Assembly (NCBI GenBank): GCA_009193035.1
Contig: SWDT01000023.1
Location: 124,001-188,000 of the forward strand
Direction: 5' to 3'
From: Halicephalobus mephisto
Taxonomy: Eukaryota; Nematoda; Chromadorea; Rhabditida; Panagrolaimidae
Length of the DNA stretch: 64,000 nt
Part shown: piece by piece, positions 45,919 through 57,299 of the stretch
Layout of the letters: each line of letters starts with the position of its first letter
Position numbering within the stretch: position 1 is the first letter of the stretch
The notes under the pieces: model-generated
Told to the model about the DNA's origin: nothing
What the model saw: only the letters and a program-made list of their open reading frames with translations
Database searches by the model: none
Translations under genes and position numbers: made by a program

Positions 45919-48589
45919 TCAAGCAGAGAAACGGATATGTTCAAAAAAAGTATCACGAAAAGAGAGACGGGCATTGAGTTTAGGGATATCATACTGAAAC
46001 TGTTCACGAGGAACTGCGTTGGGGAAGTATTCCTTCATAGCAGATAGTACAGCATGAGCACGTTGACTCAAAATCCCGCTCTGATAGATAGGTTCCGGTA
46101 AGGCAGTTGGAGAACAAGTCAATTGATGAGAGTAACTAAGCGCATGAATGAAGCTTTGCAGCCCTTCAAGCCCAACATTACTTTCATTGACCAAGATAGT
46201 AACTTTGACAGGACGAGAAGTTCCCTTCAGAGCCTTATGGGGAGTCATGATAAACTCCTTTCCTTTGTAAACTGCAGTTTCAGCAACGAACGTACCAGGC
46301 AAAGGATTATTGACACGATTGCCATTTCTTTCAAATAAGCGAGTGTTGTGTTCCTTCGTCGTGACCATATAGATAAACTTAGGTTTCCAATTAGGGTCGA
46401 TCTTCTGACAACCACGACGTAGAGCAGGAAGTTCTTGACTTATCAAAATTTCATGTTGATATTCACTCACACCATCACGCAAAATCACAATAGTATGAGG
46501 TTTCGGCTCATTCTTACGATTGTTGGCCAAAAGTTTCAACATATGAGTCATCTGATCTTCAAGAACACGTGGATCAGCAAGTTCGAAATCCACATCAGAG
46601 CGCGGATCAACTTGAAAGAGGAAATTTCCAACAAACAAATTAGGATTATTAGCATAATTTGCACTAAACCCAATAGCACTTGGTTCACGAACAGCAATAT
46701 TTTCAGTACTAACACGTTGCGGAACAATTTTCGAGTGACGAGCTTGATAACCAACAACAAATGTTCCTTTGTTCAAAGCTAACGATTCACTAAAAGTAAA
46801 AAATTACAAAATTAATTCGAGAAATTCACTTACGCTCCATGTTCAAACTTTGGAGCATAATTGCATCCTCCATTCTTCAGATTCATCTTGTTCAGAATAT
46901 TTTCCAACGTCATATTTTGATTCTTAGTGACACAGTCAAAAACCAATTGGTAACTCAATTGCTGTGTAACAATACGGTAACGACACTCAATCAATTTGAC
47001 AGCTTTGTGCGTTTCTCTAGTGTCTTTCGGATCAATAACCAATATGAACCGAACACCATTTTTCCCATATTCGCCACATTTAGGATAAGTATTCTGAACC
47101 AAAGTTCCCATATCAACTTGAACAACATCCACAGGAGGAGTAATTGTCATTCCCTTGTATTTTCCTTTATCCATCAAGTTTTTGATAAGTTTGTTAATGA
47201 TATTCCTATCAGCCTTGTTAGAATACAATACAACCCAGTTTTTGATAGTAGCAGGAACAATATAACGAGCACGTGGATCTCTGAAAAGTCCATCATCTCT
47301 CGGCTGAGCAACACTTCCACCAAGCTGAATATTCGGACGATGGATAGGTCGAAGAGGAACACGGACAAATTCCGGACGAGCTTCAAGTCCAAACGCCTTC
47401 ATAATTGGATTGCCCAAGCACAAATCTGTGATAATATTCGAAATGGAACGATAACGCTCATTAGGAGGGACAGCATTAGCCTAAAATAAGAAATTGTAAA
47501 GTTTCACTTTACAAACTAACCCTATGCAGCTCATCCACAAGTCTCTGATCAAGACGCTCAAGAGCAACACGTTGATACGGAAGAATAATAAGTTTTTCAG
47601 ACGGGAAAGTTCCAGCTTGTCGAGGACGAACCGTAGCCAATGGGATATTGGGATTGACATTGATTTTCTTCATTTGCTTGAAGTACTCAAAAACACTCAT
47701 CTCCTTGCCTTCTTTTTCGTTACTGAATTTCTCAGTCGCTGCAGTAGTATCAGTAAATCCAGTAAAGTAGAGACGACGATGAGCATTGTAAGACGGAAAG
47801 ACCGTGACTCCTTGCAGAAAACGAACAGCATTTTTGATTCCTACCTCATTCGCAGTGCTGAAAACATCTTGTGATTTGTAAAATGCACAAGTACGAGCTG
47901 AAATTCCATTATTACAAAAGCTATAAAAACAGGCCAACCATCGATGATAAACGCTGTTTTGACTTCATCGCCATTCTTGACCAAATTAACGCCTTTGGAA
48001 AATCCAGTACGAAATTCAACACCGTTACGGACCATTCTTGCCTTTTCCATCGAGAAAAGACTGCTTTGATCCAGTGTAGAATAAGCACCGCGGTTGATGG
48101 CGTCTTGACAAATTACTATGGAGATGAATCGCTTGAACTCGTTGAGTTCGTCGACATTCATGGTTTCAACCTTCTTGTTGAGGTCAATGACATGATGCGT
48201 AGTGGTCGGGGTAATCTTCACAGAGATGTCGTGACGATATGCCTTGGCAAGTTCATTGGTGAACTTCCACTGTTCAACAGTGTACTCAATTCCGTCAATC
48301 GGGACATTGGTGTACAAAATCGAAGAGCCATCATAGCCATACACGAGTTTTGGATCGCCAAAACACTGGGTCCCTTCATATGCCAGATGCACCAGAGTAC
48401 GGCAATTCATTTTTTCATGCAAATCTATTCTAAAAATAATTAACAATGAAAAATCAACTTTTAATAAACTTACTTGTTCTTGTTGATGACGAAGACTTTG
48501 TCACCGGTCAGGATTTCCAGCAAGACGTCGTACATGTAGGCCTTGCCTTTGGTCTTGACAACAAGAGCATTGACGTTGGATTCGCTCAT
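45919..48589 (-). CDS. WAGO-like Argonaute lacking slicer residues
   Basis: Exons are 48589-48474, 48429-47939, 47897-47521, 47480-46834 and 46789-45919 (833 aa). Order: short N domain (GKAYMYDVLLEI), linker, PAZ (VFEYFKQMKKINVNPN, residues ~205-325), MID (~390-530) and PIWI (544-833). In PIWI the first catalytic Asp is Gln559 (VGYQARH), the second is kept (Asp649, LRDGVSE) and the His position is Gly782 (PEPIYQSG), so target cleavage is not expected. In MID the usual Tyr of the 5'-phosphate pocket is His (THKAVK), with the later TQQ and Lys kept, a pattern I associate with nematode secondary-siRNA Argonautes. Introns of 40-45 nt are very short. The ATG (MSESNVNAL) is 19 nt behind a TTTTAG acceptor; the acceptor would also allow an upstream exon, and the N terminus is short for the family. 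Confidence 0.88.
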
Positions 48590-48659
48590 ATTCAGATCGT
48601 CGAGGTAACTAAAATGATCACTTTTTGAATAAAAAATAATCAAATAGTACACAAGGAAT

Positions 48660-49730
48660 CAAGTGAGGAAAACAAAACTATTTGGGAAGGAAACTGATAC
48701 GGACAGTGCTTAGCATGGAGAGATTTCATATCAGAGTAAAACAAAAATATCAACATTTCAAATGTGACAAGAAAAATGGGTGAAAAGGCGATTTTCCTTA
48801 TAATCTATAAATCTTTCAAAAAATACTATATAATAAGCGCATTTTATCATGTTAGCAGAACAAAAAAGGACTAACTCAGTGTATTGCAAACAAAGCTCAC
48901 TGTTATTAGGGAAATTCATATATCGAAATTAAAATTTGCTCAATTTTAGGCTACTTTTTGGACGGAATATTACTCGTTTAAGAACGAACAGCTTCTCACG
49001 GCCTCAAGAAAAGAATTTATTTCGCGTTTATAACATGAGGCACAGTTATGATCGAAAAGTAATTTAAAGAATAAAAAGCGAATAAAAAAGAAAAATGCGC
49101 GCAAATCAGAAAGGATTACGATAAAGTTGCGCTGATAGCGTCCGATGGGAACCCACACTCGTGCCGAGAGTCAGCTTACATCAGGGAAATTCAAATTGTT
49201 ATTTTTTGGTGAAAATTTGTCGTTTATAATTATTTTTTAAATTGAAAAATAAGTGAAATTTTTTATGAAAGAATTAGGATTTAGTCGTTCTTAAGTTGTT
49301 CAAAAGTAAACTTCATATAGGTAATCTAAAAGTAAATTTTCAGAATTTTATTTTCTTTAAATTTCAAACTTTTTTATTTTTTCTAATTTTATTTTTTTTA
49401 TTTCTTTAAATTTTAAACTTTTTTAGTTTTTCTATTTTTCTATTTTTTTAAATTTTCTAATTTTTTATTTTTTCTAATTTTATTTTTTTTTATTTCTTTA
49501 ATTTTTTTTTAATTTTATTTTTTCAAACAACTTTAATAAATACCAGACAATTGGACAGTTTGATGCAGAATAATCTGGCCAATATTGGATCAGAAAAGTG
49601 AGAAAAAATCAGACTTGTTTGTATCCTTGCTTCAACTACAGTAAAATCGAAAAAATCAATCCCGATATTTCTGGATTTTGTGGAAATTTTATGTAACAAA
49701 ATTGAAAAGTATAAAATCCGGAAAACTAGT
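48660..49730. other. Spacer between Argonaute and P450 remnant
   Basis: 48660-49190 has mixed composition and could hold the Argonaute promoter or a missing 5' exon. 49190-49520 is T-rich low complexity. A plus-strand patch at 49590-49660 reads ILDQKSEKKSDLFVSLLQ, which has a P450-like flavour but is out of the expected order; it is not included in the pseudogene call. Confidence 0.35.
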
Positions 49731-49833
49731 TCCATTAAAGGATTATGTCGGAAGAACGGCCCTAGACATAACCGCCAAAGCCGGATTTGCCATGGATGTC
49801 GATACTTTCAATGACGAATCTCCGTTCATGTAC

Positions 49834-50260
49834 TGTTAGGATAGAAAACAAAAGTATAATAATAGTTTTTATCAGTGTAATAAGATACAAATAATAATTT
49901 TTATGTTTTTTCCAAACAACAGAACTGAGAGTGTCATTCATGCCCTACAGTATTCTGCGTTCCCTGATATTCAGGCTATCTTTTTAAGTGCTTTTTAGTT
50001 TAGTTTCTGTCTCAGCAGTAACTTTGGCAGCTCAAATGAAAACCAAGGATAGTGTCCATTTCCAGTCACTATCTGTTTCTTATTATCGCTGTTTTCTAGA
50101 GAGCAACTTAGGATAGAAAACAGAGGTATAATTCTTGCTCGAACAATTTTCATAATTTTTCCGCACAATACAACTAAGAATTGCACTCTTGACCTACAGT
50201 ATCCCACACTCCATGATCTTCAGGCCATCTGTTCAGGTGCTCCCTTGCTAATTTAGTTTT
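49834..50260 (-). mobile_element. TIR element M2, copy 2 (partial)
   Basis: Inverted relative to 39792-40473: it begins TGTTAGGATAGAAAACAAAAG, the complement of the end of copy 1, then carries about 1.7 of the ~240-bp units (for example CTACAGTATTCTGCGTTCCC and GGTATAATTCTTGCTCGAAC complements). The far end is diverged or truncated. It begins exactly where P450 similarity stops, so it looks like the insertion that broke that exon. Confidence 0.55.
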
Positions 50261-50757
50261 TTATCCCAATATGTACCATTTTAAAAAATAATGAAATTCG
50301 ACATAAGTGGCTTTCTTAGTCTATTCTGACCAGTTTTGCCACTTTTATTCGAAAAATTTTCAAGTATGGATTTCGGAAAACTGTGAACGAGTTCTTCGAA
50401 AAAATTTTGAAGATTCATTTGAAAAAATTGAACAAAAACGACATTTTGGATCTTCTGACATCATCTGCGAGGAAAAATTTCGAAAATTCTAAAATTATTT
50501 TAAAAATTTCGAAAATTGAACTAATTTCGAAATTTTTTAGTTTCAACTTGGCTGACTTCGGAACTTCCAAAAATCCAAAAATCCAAAAATCCAAACAAAA
50601 ATCAGCGAAATCCTCGGTGATTCTGATGACGTCACATACGGACATATTCAAAAAAATGACGATTCAGATTATATATGAAATTTCAAATATGCTTTTTCCG
50701 GACTTGTTCCAGAAAATCCTAATTCTATTCGACAACGAGCAGGGTTGTCGTCTTCTC

Positions 50758-50926
50758 CGCCTTTACTCCCAGAACTCTCTTCGAAAAAAGTGTGTAAAAA
50801 TTTTTTTACATATTATTTCTTTGGAGAGCAACAATCGGATTATTTTTCTCTGCCCGTCTCCAAAAAAGAACACGCGAAAAAAACTTTTACACACTCTTTT
50901 CGAAGAGAGTTCTGAGAGTAAAGGCG
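50758..50926. repeat. Long hairpin: 50-bp arms, ~69-bp loop
   Basis: The left arm (50758-50807, CGCCTTTACTCCCAGAACTC...) and right arm (50877-50926) are reverse complements with about four mismatches. A transcript across it would form a nearly perfect dsRNA stem. It may be a MITE; I see no other copy in the window. It lies inside the P450 remnant, ~2 kb from the Argonaute gene. Confidence 0.65.
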
Positions 50927-51711
50927 AAAAAAAAACAACTCCAATAACGAGGCGGAACCGGATGCGAACTCCTGCCACGAAAGTCCCTGCTAGAGCGGTT
51001 CCCACTATTTCGGAACCAAATTTTGTGGCGTTGTTTATATAATAGATGTTGTTGGACGAAAAAGTGTTAAATCCCGTCTTTCCCGCCGCCAAAGGGAGTC
51101 CATACCCTATCGGACAGGAATAAAACTAAGAATGACGACAATCGTTCTTATTTTCGCTACACATTGCAATCTGGATATTTGTCCTAATCCTGAAATCTCC
51201 AATCCAGACCGCTTTTCGTCAGATTTAGAAAATCCAAGGAATCCTTTAGGTTTTCTTGCGCCCAGAGCTGATCCTAAAAATTGCATAAAAACGAAACTTG
51301 ATGAAATCGAATTAAAATCAACTTTAACGTTCCTAATCCGCCTTAGTTTCTAACCTTCTCCCGACAGACCTATAAGTGTATTAAAATTAAACTTTTAATA
51401 ATTTCCTTAATAATAAAATCATTCAAAAATTTAAACTTTCATATATCAACTTTAAAAAAACTTAAATCCTAAAATCAAAATTCATATATCAATTTTTTTT
51501 AAAATTTAAATCACCTAAAAAATTGAACTTCCATATATCAACTTCTTAAAAATTTCCAACCCCAATTTCAACCACCATCCTTGTACACAATTCCTGTTAA
51601 AATTCTTCCTTTCTCTTCAATTTAAAACTATCAACATCAATATTATGACAAATATCGCAACATATCATAACTAAAAAAACAAACATTAAAGCAAAAAAAA
51701 TTAGGCAAGTT

Positions 51712-54700
51712 TCATGTTCTCTGGAATGATCTCAAATTTTCTACAAGAGAAAGGGCTCGTTGACTAAAACGAAGGGTATTTGTAGTTAACCCATATACAG
51801 ATTCCAAAACTTGATAAATAGGACGGAATAAAATTTTGTGTGAAATTTTAAAAACAGAATGAACTTGAACCAATTGTTTCAAAGCAACTGAAAACCTTTG
51901 AGTCAACGGCAAAGCATGTCTTCCAATAACAATTCTATATCCAATAGGAGATGCCAAAATAACAGGTTCTGGAATTTTCCTCGTTATTCTAATATCTTCA
52001 ATCACATTTTCCAACGGAGCTTCCTAAAATTTCCATAAAAATTTTTAAAAAAACATTCAAAAATCTCACCGCATGTTCAATAATCATCGTTTTAATCTGT
52101 GCCAAAGTAAGTGCATTGTATTCCAGTAAAGAAAACACCATAACAAACGCCTGGAGAGATTCTCGATCAATAACATCTCTATAAAGTCTATCAATAGCGA
52201 CATATTTAGCCGGGCAAACAGAATCAAAGTACTTTGCTACAATAGGAGCAAAATTTTCTTCCCATTCCGTTTCAAAAGTAACAACATTCTGGCGTAATCG
52301 ACTTGTACACATTTCAAAGTCCTGTTCCAACTGAAATCAAAAAATTAAAACTCAATTTTCTAAAAATATTTTAATTTTACTTAGTAATTTTTACAATTGT
52401 AACTTATTCCAACTGAAATCAAAAAATTAAAACTCAATTTTTCTTAAATTTTCTAAAAACATTTTAATTTTACTTAGTATTTTTTACAATTGTATCTTAT
52501 TCCAACTAAAATCAAAAAATTAAAACTCAATTTTCCTTAAATTTTCTAAAAACATCTTATTTAATAACTTTAATTCTACGTGATAATTTTACACAACTAT
52601 TAATGAATCTTATTCCAACTAAAATCAAAAAATTAAAACTAAACTTTTCTTAAAGTTTTGAAATAGAATATTTTTAGACATTTTAATTCTGCGTAATAAA
52701 TTTCCATAACTATATCTTATTCCAACTAAAATTAGAAAACTAAACTTTTCTCTCAAGAGAATTTTCACCACTAATAACTTTTGTAATAATTTTAATTTTA
52801 CGTGACAATTATAATTATCAATATAAAAATCATAATTTTTTAAAAATAACGTTCGTGGGAATTTTCTAAACTAGTAGCTTACGTGACAATTTTAATTTTC
52901 CCTGAATTATTTCACAATTTTACATGTATTCAAAATTAACGTTACAAAAATAAATTCTGTCTGAATACATTTTAAAATTCCTCAATCAGTTATGCAAATA
53001 TATAAAAACTTGTCAATTCTTAAGCGTTAATACTTTCAAATTAAAATAATAAGAAATGAGAAATTTTAACCCAAATCACACTACTTTATACAAAAAATAC
53101 TTAAAGTAAAAATAATAATAGAACTCGAAAAATTTCAACTAATATTACTATATAAAAAAACTAAATTATTTTTCGATATAAAAAATAATAAAAAAAATAT
53201 TTAAAAATTTACCTAATATTTCTCTACAAAAACTAAATTATTTTTCGATATAAAAAATATTTACAAAATTACCTAATATTACTATATAAAAACTAAATTA
53301 TTTTTCGATATAAAAAATAATAAAAAAAATATTTAAAAATTTACCTAATATTTCTCTACAGAAACTAAATTATTTTTCGATATAAAAAATATTTACAAAA
53401 TTACCTAATATTACTATATAAAAACTAAATTATTTTTCGATATAAAAAATATTTACAAAATTACCTAATATTATTCTACAGAAAATAAATTATTTTTCGA
53501 TATAAAAAATACTTAAGAAGTTACCTAATATTATTCTACAGAAAATAAATTATTTCTCGATATAAAAAATATTTAAAAAGTTACCTAATATTACTCTAGA
53601 GAAACTATTTTTTAAATAAAAATACTTACCAACTGTGGAACTTTCGTAATGTGAGGAAATTCATAAGCTATTTCATCAATAGGATCAACATCGGGTACTT
53701 TGTTTAAATAATTAATCAAATTCTGTCGATAAGTATAAGATTTTTTGTACAATATCTGCAATTCTTCACTACTTGAATCCATATCAGTAATTCTCATTTC
53801 ATCCACAAATTTCGGTGCTTTAGGCCTTTCTGGAATAGGTTCAATTTTAGTTTTTTTCGGTGGAGGTGCTGTTGTTGAAGCTAATCCTTGTTCTGCCATT
53901 CTACTAAGTTTTCTTAATCTTTTCTTTTTATTTTTAATATAACAATCCACAGTTCCTACTGTTTTAGAATTACTGAATATTTCAGGACGAAGATTACCAG
54001 GAAGTTGAGCCAGATATCGTTGACAAAAATATCTTCTAACTGGTGCAGTACAAGTGTCAAAATAATTCTCAAGTAAATAATCTCCAATTGCCAAAGTAAT
54101 TACTCTTTTAACTTGTTCATGAAAAAAGTTTATTTCTCCATCTGCATATTTCCGAAGTTCCCCGAGCGCAAAATCGCCTCTATCCACTTGAGTCTGGAGG
54201 TGTTCAACTGCGTTCGGGATTACAATGTTATCCAATTCCGGCACATCCGAAGGCGGAAGTTGAGTGCTATTGTCCAACGACGATTCATCTTGCATAGATT
54301 CCGATACACTGCCAAATATGCCATATTGATTGAAAAAATCCTGAAGTTCACCTGTGAATTTCTCCACTTCCGGATCCTCATTGACCGGACTCGAACTGTT
54401 AGTAGTGATTTCTATAACTTGAGGTTTCGTATCCACCACGATTCCTTCTCCAATTTGCTGTAAAGGAGGCGAATACTGTTGTTCAGGAGATTGATTTCCA
54501 GTGGAGGTCGAAGGAAGATCCACATTCGCATACGGAGACTGTTTGGTTTCTTCCTTCTTCAAAAAACTCTTCGCATGTCCCAAACCAGCGGGAAATCCAT
54601 GATGCCCGTCAGTCTTTTGGAGAAAGAATGCAATTCCGCCCATCCCCGCCTCTGCTCTGCAGTTAAAAACATTGGAAATTACAGAATTTCCCTGAAAAAA

Positions 54701-55464
54701 CAATCATCAAAGTTACCAAAGACGTGATAAAAACAAATATTTCTATAAAACGGTCTTCAGGGGGACTTCTGGAATCTAAATTCCTTGACGTTTGAGAATA
54801 TAAAGTACTATGGGAGATTCTAGAACCCGTTAATGAGATTCTGGATGAATTTGAAAGGGTACACAAGGTTCCGGAAGATTCGGTGGTTTTAGTTTAGAAT
54901 ATAGGAAAGTAAGAAATAAGTTTAGTAACGAAATGGTCTCAGTACGAATCCCCCAGACATCTCCAGAATCTCAGTTTCAAGTGTTTGTTCAAAGTTTTAA
55001 TGGGATTCTGACGAGTTTTAGGAACTTTATGAAATTCTAAAAGTCCAACAGGGGTCTAGGATCTCCCATAGGGGTCCAGAAGACTCCAAAACATCCTGGT
55101 AGATAATAGAAGATTACACAGGATTCTGGATTGCGGGATAATAAGAAGCTGAAGAACTTACTGTTCCATCGAATTCAGCGTAACGGAACTCGTACTTCTG
55201 TTTTGGGATCGCTGCTTCGGCTTCTGGATTCTCAATGTCCACGAACTCTTCCAAGTCGGAATCAAAGTGTCTAACCGATTTGCATAAGAAATTAGGCGAA
55301 ATTCTCTGAAAGTAAAATTATAGGTAAAAAAAAAACAAAAAACTTACCGGCCAGAAAAACCTCGCTATCTCGGCGATGGGAATATTGTCCGTGATCTCGA
55401 CCTTCCTTCGGCTTTCATAGTCTTTACCGTTGCAATTAACATGAGTAACAACGAGAATTGACAT
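51712..55464 (-). CDS. Unrecognised 631-aa protein
   Basis: Exons are 55464-55348, 55305-55162, 54691-53630, 52330-52070 and 52023-51712; all introns are phase 0. The N terminus [20 protein letters not shown] continues through [20 protein letters not shown] to [12 protein letters not shown], which looks like a compact alpha/beta domain of ~90 residues. A Ser/Gln/Pro-rich acidic linker follows (150-250), then a helical region with [20 protein letters not shown], a basic cluster [16 protein letters not shown] plus [16 protein letters not shown] that looks nuclear-targeting, and a helical C terminus ([20 protein letters not shown]... [13 protein letters not shown]). No signal peptide, membrane segment, zinc finger or enzymatic motif is seen. 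I cannot assign a family. The ATG has a CCACC context and follows a TTTTCAAG acceptor; GTGAGT at 55561 may be the donor of a 5'-UTR intron. Confidence 0.8.
52323..52745. repeat. Tandem duplication of a 3' splice site
   Basis: The boundary of the fourth exon of the 631-aa gene (TCCAACTGAAATCAAAAAATT, minus-strand acceptor ending TTTCAG-TTGGA) is repeated upstream in the intron near 52407, 52500, 52616 and 52720 in units of ~95-115 bp. Copies near 52407 keep a CAG; the others have TTTTAG. Only the most downstream copy joins an exon that stays open. Confidence 0.6.
53140..53610. repeat. Intronic ~60-bp tandem array, eight copies
   Basis: Unit with TTACCTAATATTACTATA and AACTAAATTATTTTTCGATAT. 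It lies just downstream of the donor of the long third exon of the 631-aa gene. Alternate units differ in a way that suggests expansion as dimers. Confidence 0.6.
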
Positions 55465-56020
55465 GGTGGAAGTCTTGAAAACGTAGGATAAAGAAAAATA
55501 GAGCGGAGAGGGTAGCCAGCGCGCGTAGACCAGGAGGCTGAATCGATGGCGGCCCCTACTCACCGTTTTTCCTTTTTTCCCTACGACCGACCAGTGCGAG
55601 TGCGGGGAATGGGAGCAGCTTGAAGGTTGGGGTTTCGCACACTCTGCGTCTGTCCAGCTGACGGAGAGACCCTTTTTTGTCTGTCCACAACCGAAGAGTT
55701 CTCAGGGGGGTCTGTGCATCTCTCTCTGCCGCCGACGACCCGAGTCGCATCCATTCTTCGCGGGGGAAATGTTCTCTTCCATCCCAAAATCAACTTTGCA
55801 AAGACAAAAATCAAGTAACGACTGATCCAAAGAAAATCCCCCCTATCTGAGTCATGATTTAGAGCTACAAATATCTTCCAATTTTTGTTGACAAATGAGA
55901 TACAATGGCGGAACCGATTAAACAATCGGAACAACTGGCCAATTTGGGGAATCCAGTGTACCTGTTTAATCCCTACTTTTTGGCCAAAAAGTAATTTATT
56001 TTTATAGAGTCCAATGTTGG
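55465..56020. promoter_or_regulatory. 5' region of the 631-aa gene
   Basis: Higher GC (55500-55790) than the surroundings. On the minus strand a possible non-coding first exon ends at a GTGAGT donor at 55561 and the intron would end at the acceptor next to the ATG. Pyrimidine/purine words (GTCTCTCCGTCAGC, GAGAGAGATGCACAG) are typical of nematode promoters. The open frames here have no support. Confidence 0.4.
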
Positions 56021-56029
56021 ACCCAACGT

Positions 56030-56450
56030 AAAACTTCCGATTTTCGCGCAACATCCGGGTAAGTTTGACGGTAGGTCCCGGGCCTACATCTGGATATTTC
56101 GAAATTGACCTTAAAATTTGCATCTTGCGCGCAACATTCAGGCAGACTGGGTAGCGCTATGATTCGTGGAAATTTCGAAATTGAAATTTGGAAAATTTGC
56201 ATCTTGCGCGCAACATTTAGGCAGATTGGGTAGTATTAAGATCTGTGAAAATACCTAAATTTGCATTCTGCGCACAACATTCAGGCAGATTGGGTAGTAC
56301 TGAGATCTGAAAATTTCGAAATTGAAATTTGGAAAATTTGCACCTTGCGCGCAACATTCAGGCAGACTGACTATCGAATTTTGTATTTACTTTTATAAAA
56401 ATTAAAGTAAAATCCGCAGATTGCGCGCAACATTGAGACAAGTTTGTTGG
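56030..56450. repeat. Tandem 70-105-bp array with TTGCGCGCAACATT core
   Basis: Five to six units with the palindromic word TTGCGCGCAA, then CATTCAGGCAGACTGGGTAG. 56450-56690 is unique and carries a small hairpin GAGGTC-TTCTTA-GACCTC at 56654-56671. Confidence 0.6.
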
Positions 56451-56690
56451 GTAACTTTAAAATTTTTTGAGAAATTATTGGTTTCGAAATTTTAATTTTT
56501 TAAAATTTGTTTATGGATTATAAATAACGATAGAAATCAAGAATTGAATATAAGTAATATTGTTATTTTCTAATTTTATAAACTAGATGGTTTGTCGTCG
56601 TTTAAGAGGTTTGAAGACTAGTGTCGTACTCGATTCGGTTTGAACCGAATTAGAGGTCTTCTTAGACCTCAAAAAGCTCCTTATTTGGCC

Positions 56691-57235
56691 GCACGACAGC
56701 TGCCTCCCCAGCGACGTTTGCTCCCTGTTTTTCTTTTCAATTTTCATTTATTTCGAAATTCTTCCTTTTTAAATCACTATTTTTTACTTAACTGAAATAT
56801 CAAAGTAATTTGGTTATAAAAAAATTAATATAAAAACGAAATAAATAAATTTGGTGAAAAAGGACTGTATGATAATTGCTTTCTGTTTTTCTTCTTTTCG
56901 ATCCTCACTGATTTCGAAATTTTTTCTTTTTAAATCACTACTTTTTTACTTAACTGAAATATTAAAGTAATTTGGTTATAAAAAATTAATATAAAAACGA
57001 AATAAATAAATTTGGTGGAAGAGAGGAGAGCAGGTTGCGCGACAGTGGTCCCCCAGCGACGTTTGTTCCCCGTTTTTCTCCTTTTTAATCCTCATTTCGA
57101 AATTCTTTTTAAATTAATTTTTCTTATTTAAATAAAATATTAAGTTAATTTAACTACAAAAAGTGGTAAAAATTAAAGAAATTATATATTACGAAATAGC
57201 ACAGAGTAAACGCCACTAGGGTGGGGCCGTCGTGC
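56691..57235. mobile_element. MITE-like element M1, copy 2
   Basis: It begins GCACGACAGCTGCCTCCCCA and the complement of its end begins GCACGACGGCCCCACCCTAG, so the ends are inverted repeats that match copy 1 at 3594. It contains about 2.5 internal modules with AATATAAAAACGAAATAAAT and an AGCGACGTTTG word. No open frame. Confidence 0.6.
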
Positions 57236-57299
57236 AATTTTTTTTATTTTATCTGAGATTTCTCGCGAGGATTGATAACTGTGTTCCGTTTTGTCGAAC

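Larger units (their letters stand above)
49732..51352 (+). pseudogene. Decayed cytochrome P450
   Basis: Separate fragments occur in the order of a P450. 49732-49833 reads LDITAKAGFAMDVDTFNDESPF, the helix E/F boundary type. Around 50385-50475, FFEKILKIHLKKLNKNDILDLL resembles the helix G/H to I segment. Around 50960-51020, RMRTPATKVPARAVPTI resembles the region after ExxR. 51110-51352 reads MTTIVLIFATHCNLD-CPNPEISNPDRFSSDLENP-RNPLGFLAP-PKNCI, the PERF and heme-binding region. The heme motif is damaged: the usual FxxGxRxCxG reads LAPRADPKNCIKT, with Phe and Gly lost though Cys remains. Frames change between fragments and stops intervene; an M2 element (49834) and a hairpin repeat (50758-50926) are inserted. 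The fragment series fits a dead gene; a functional spliced model could not be made. Confidence 0.6.

Noticed and set aside
50763..51092. 109-aa minus-strand frame over the hairpin
   Set aside because: It reads through one hairpin arm and the complement of P450-like sequence; no homology seen.
55581..56123. 180-aa minus-strand frame upstream of the 631-aa gene
   Set aside because: Runs through the 5' region and repeat; no splice signals, no homology, and the TTGCGCGCAA array lies in it.
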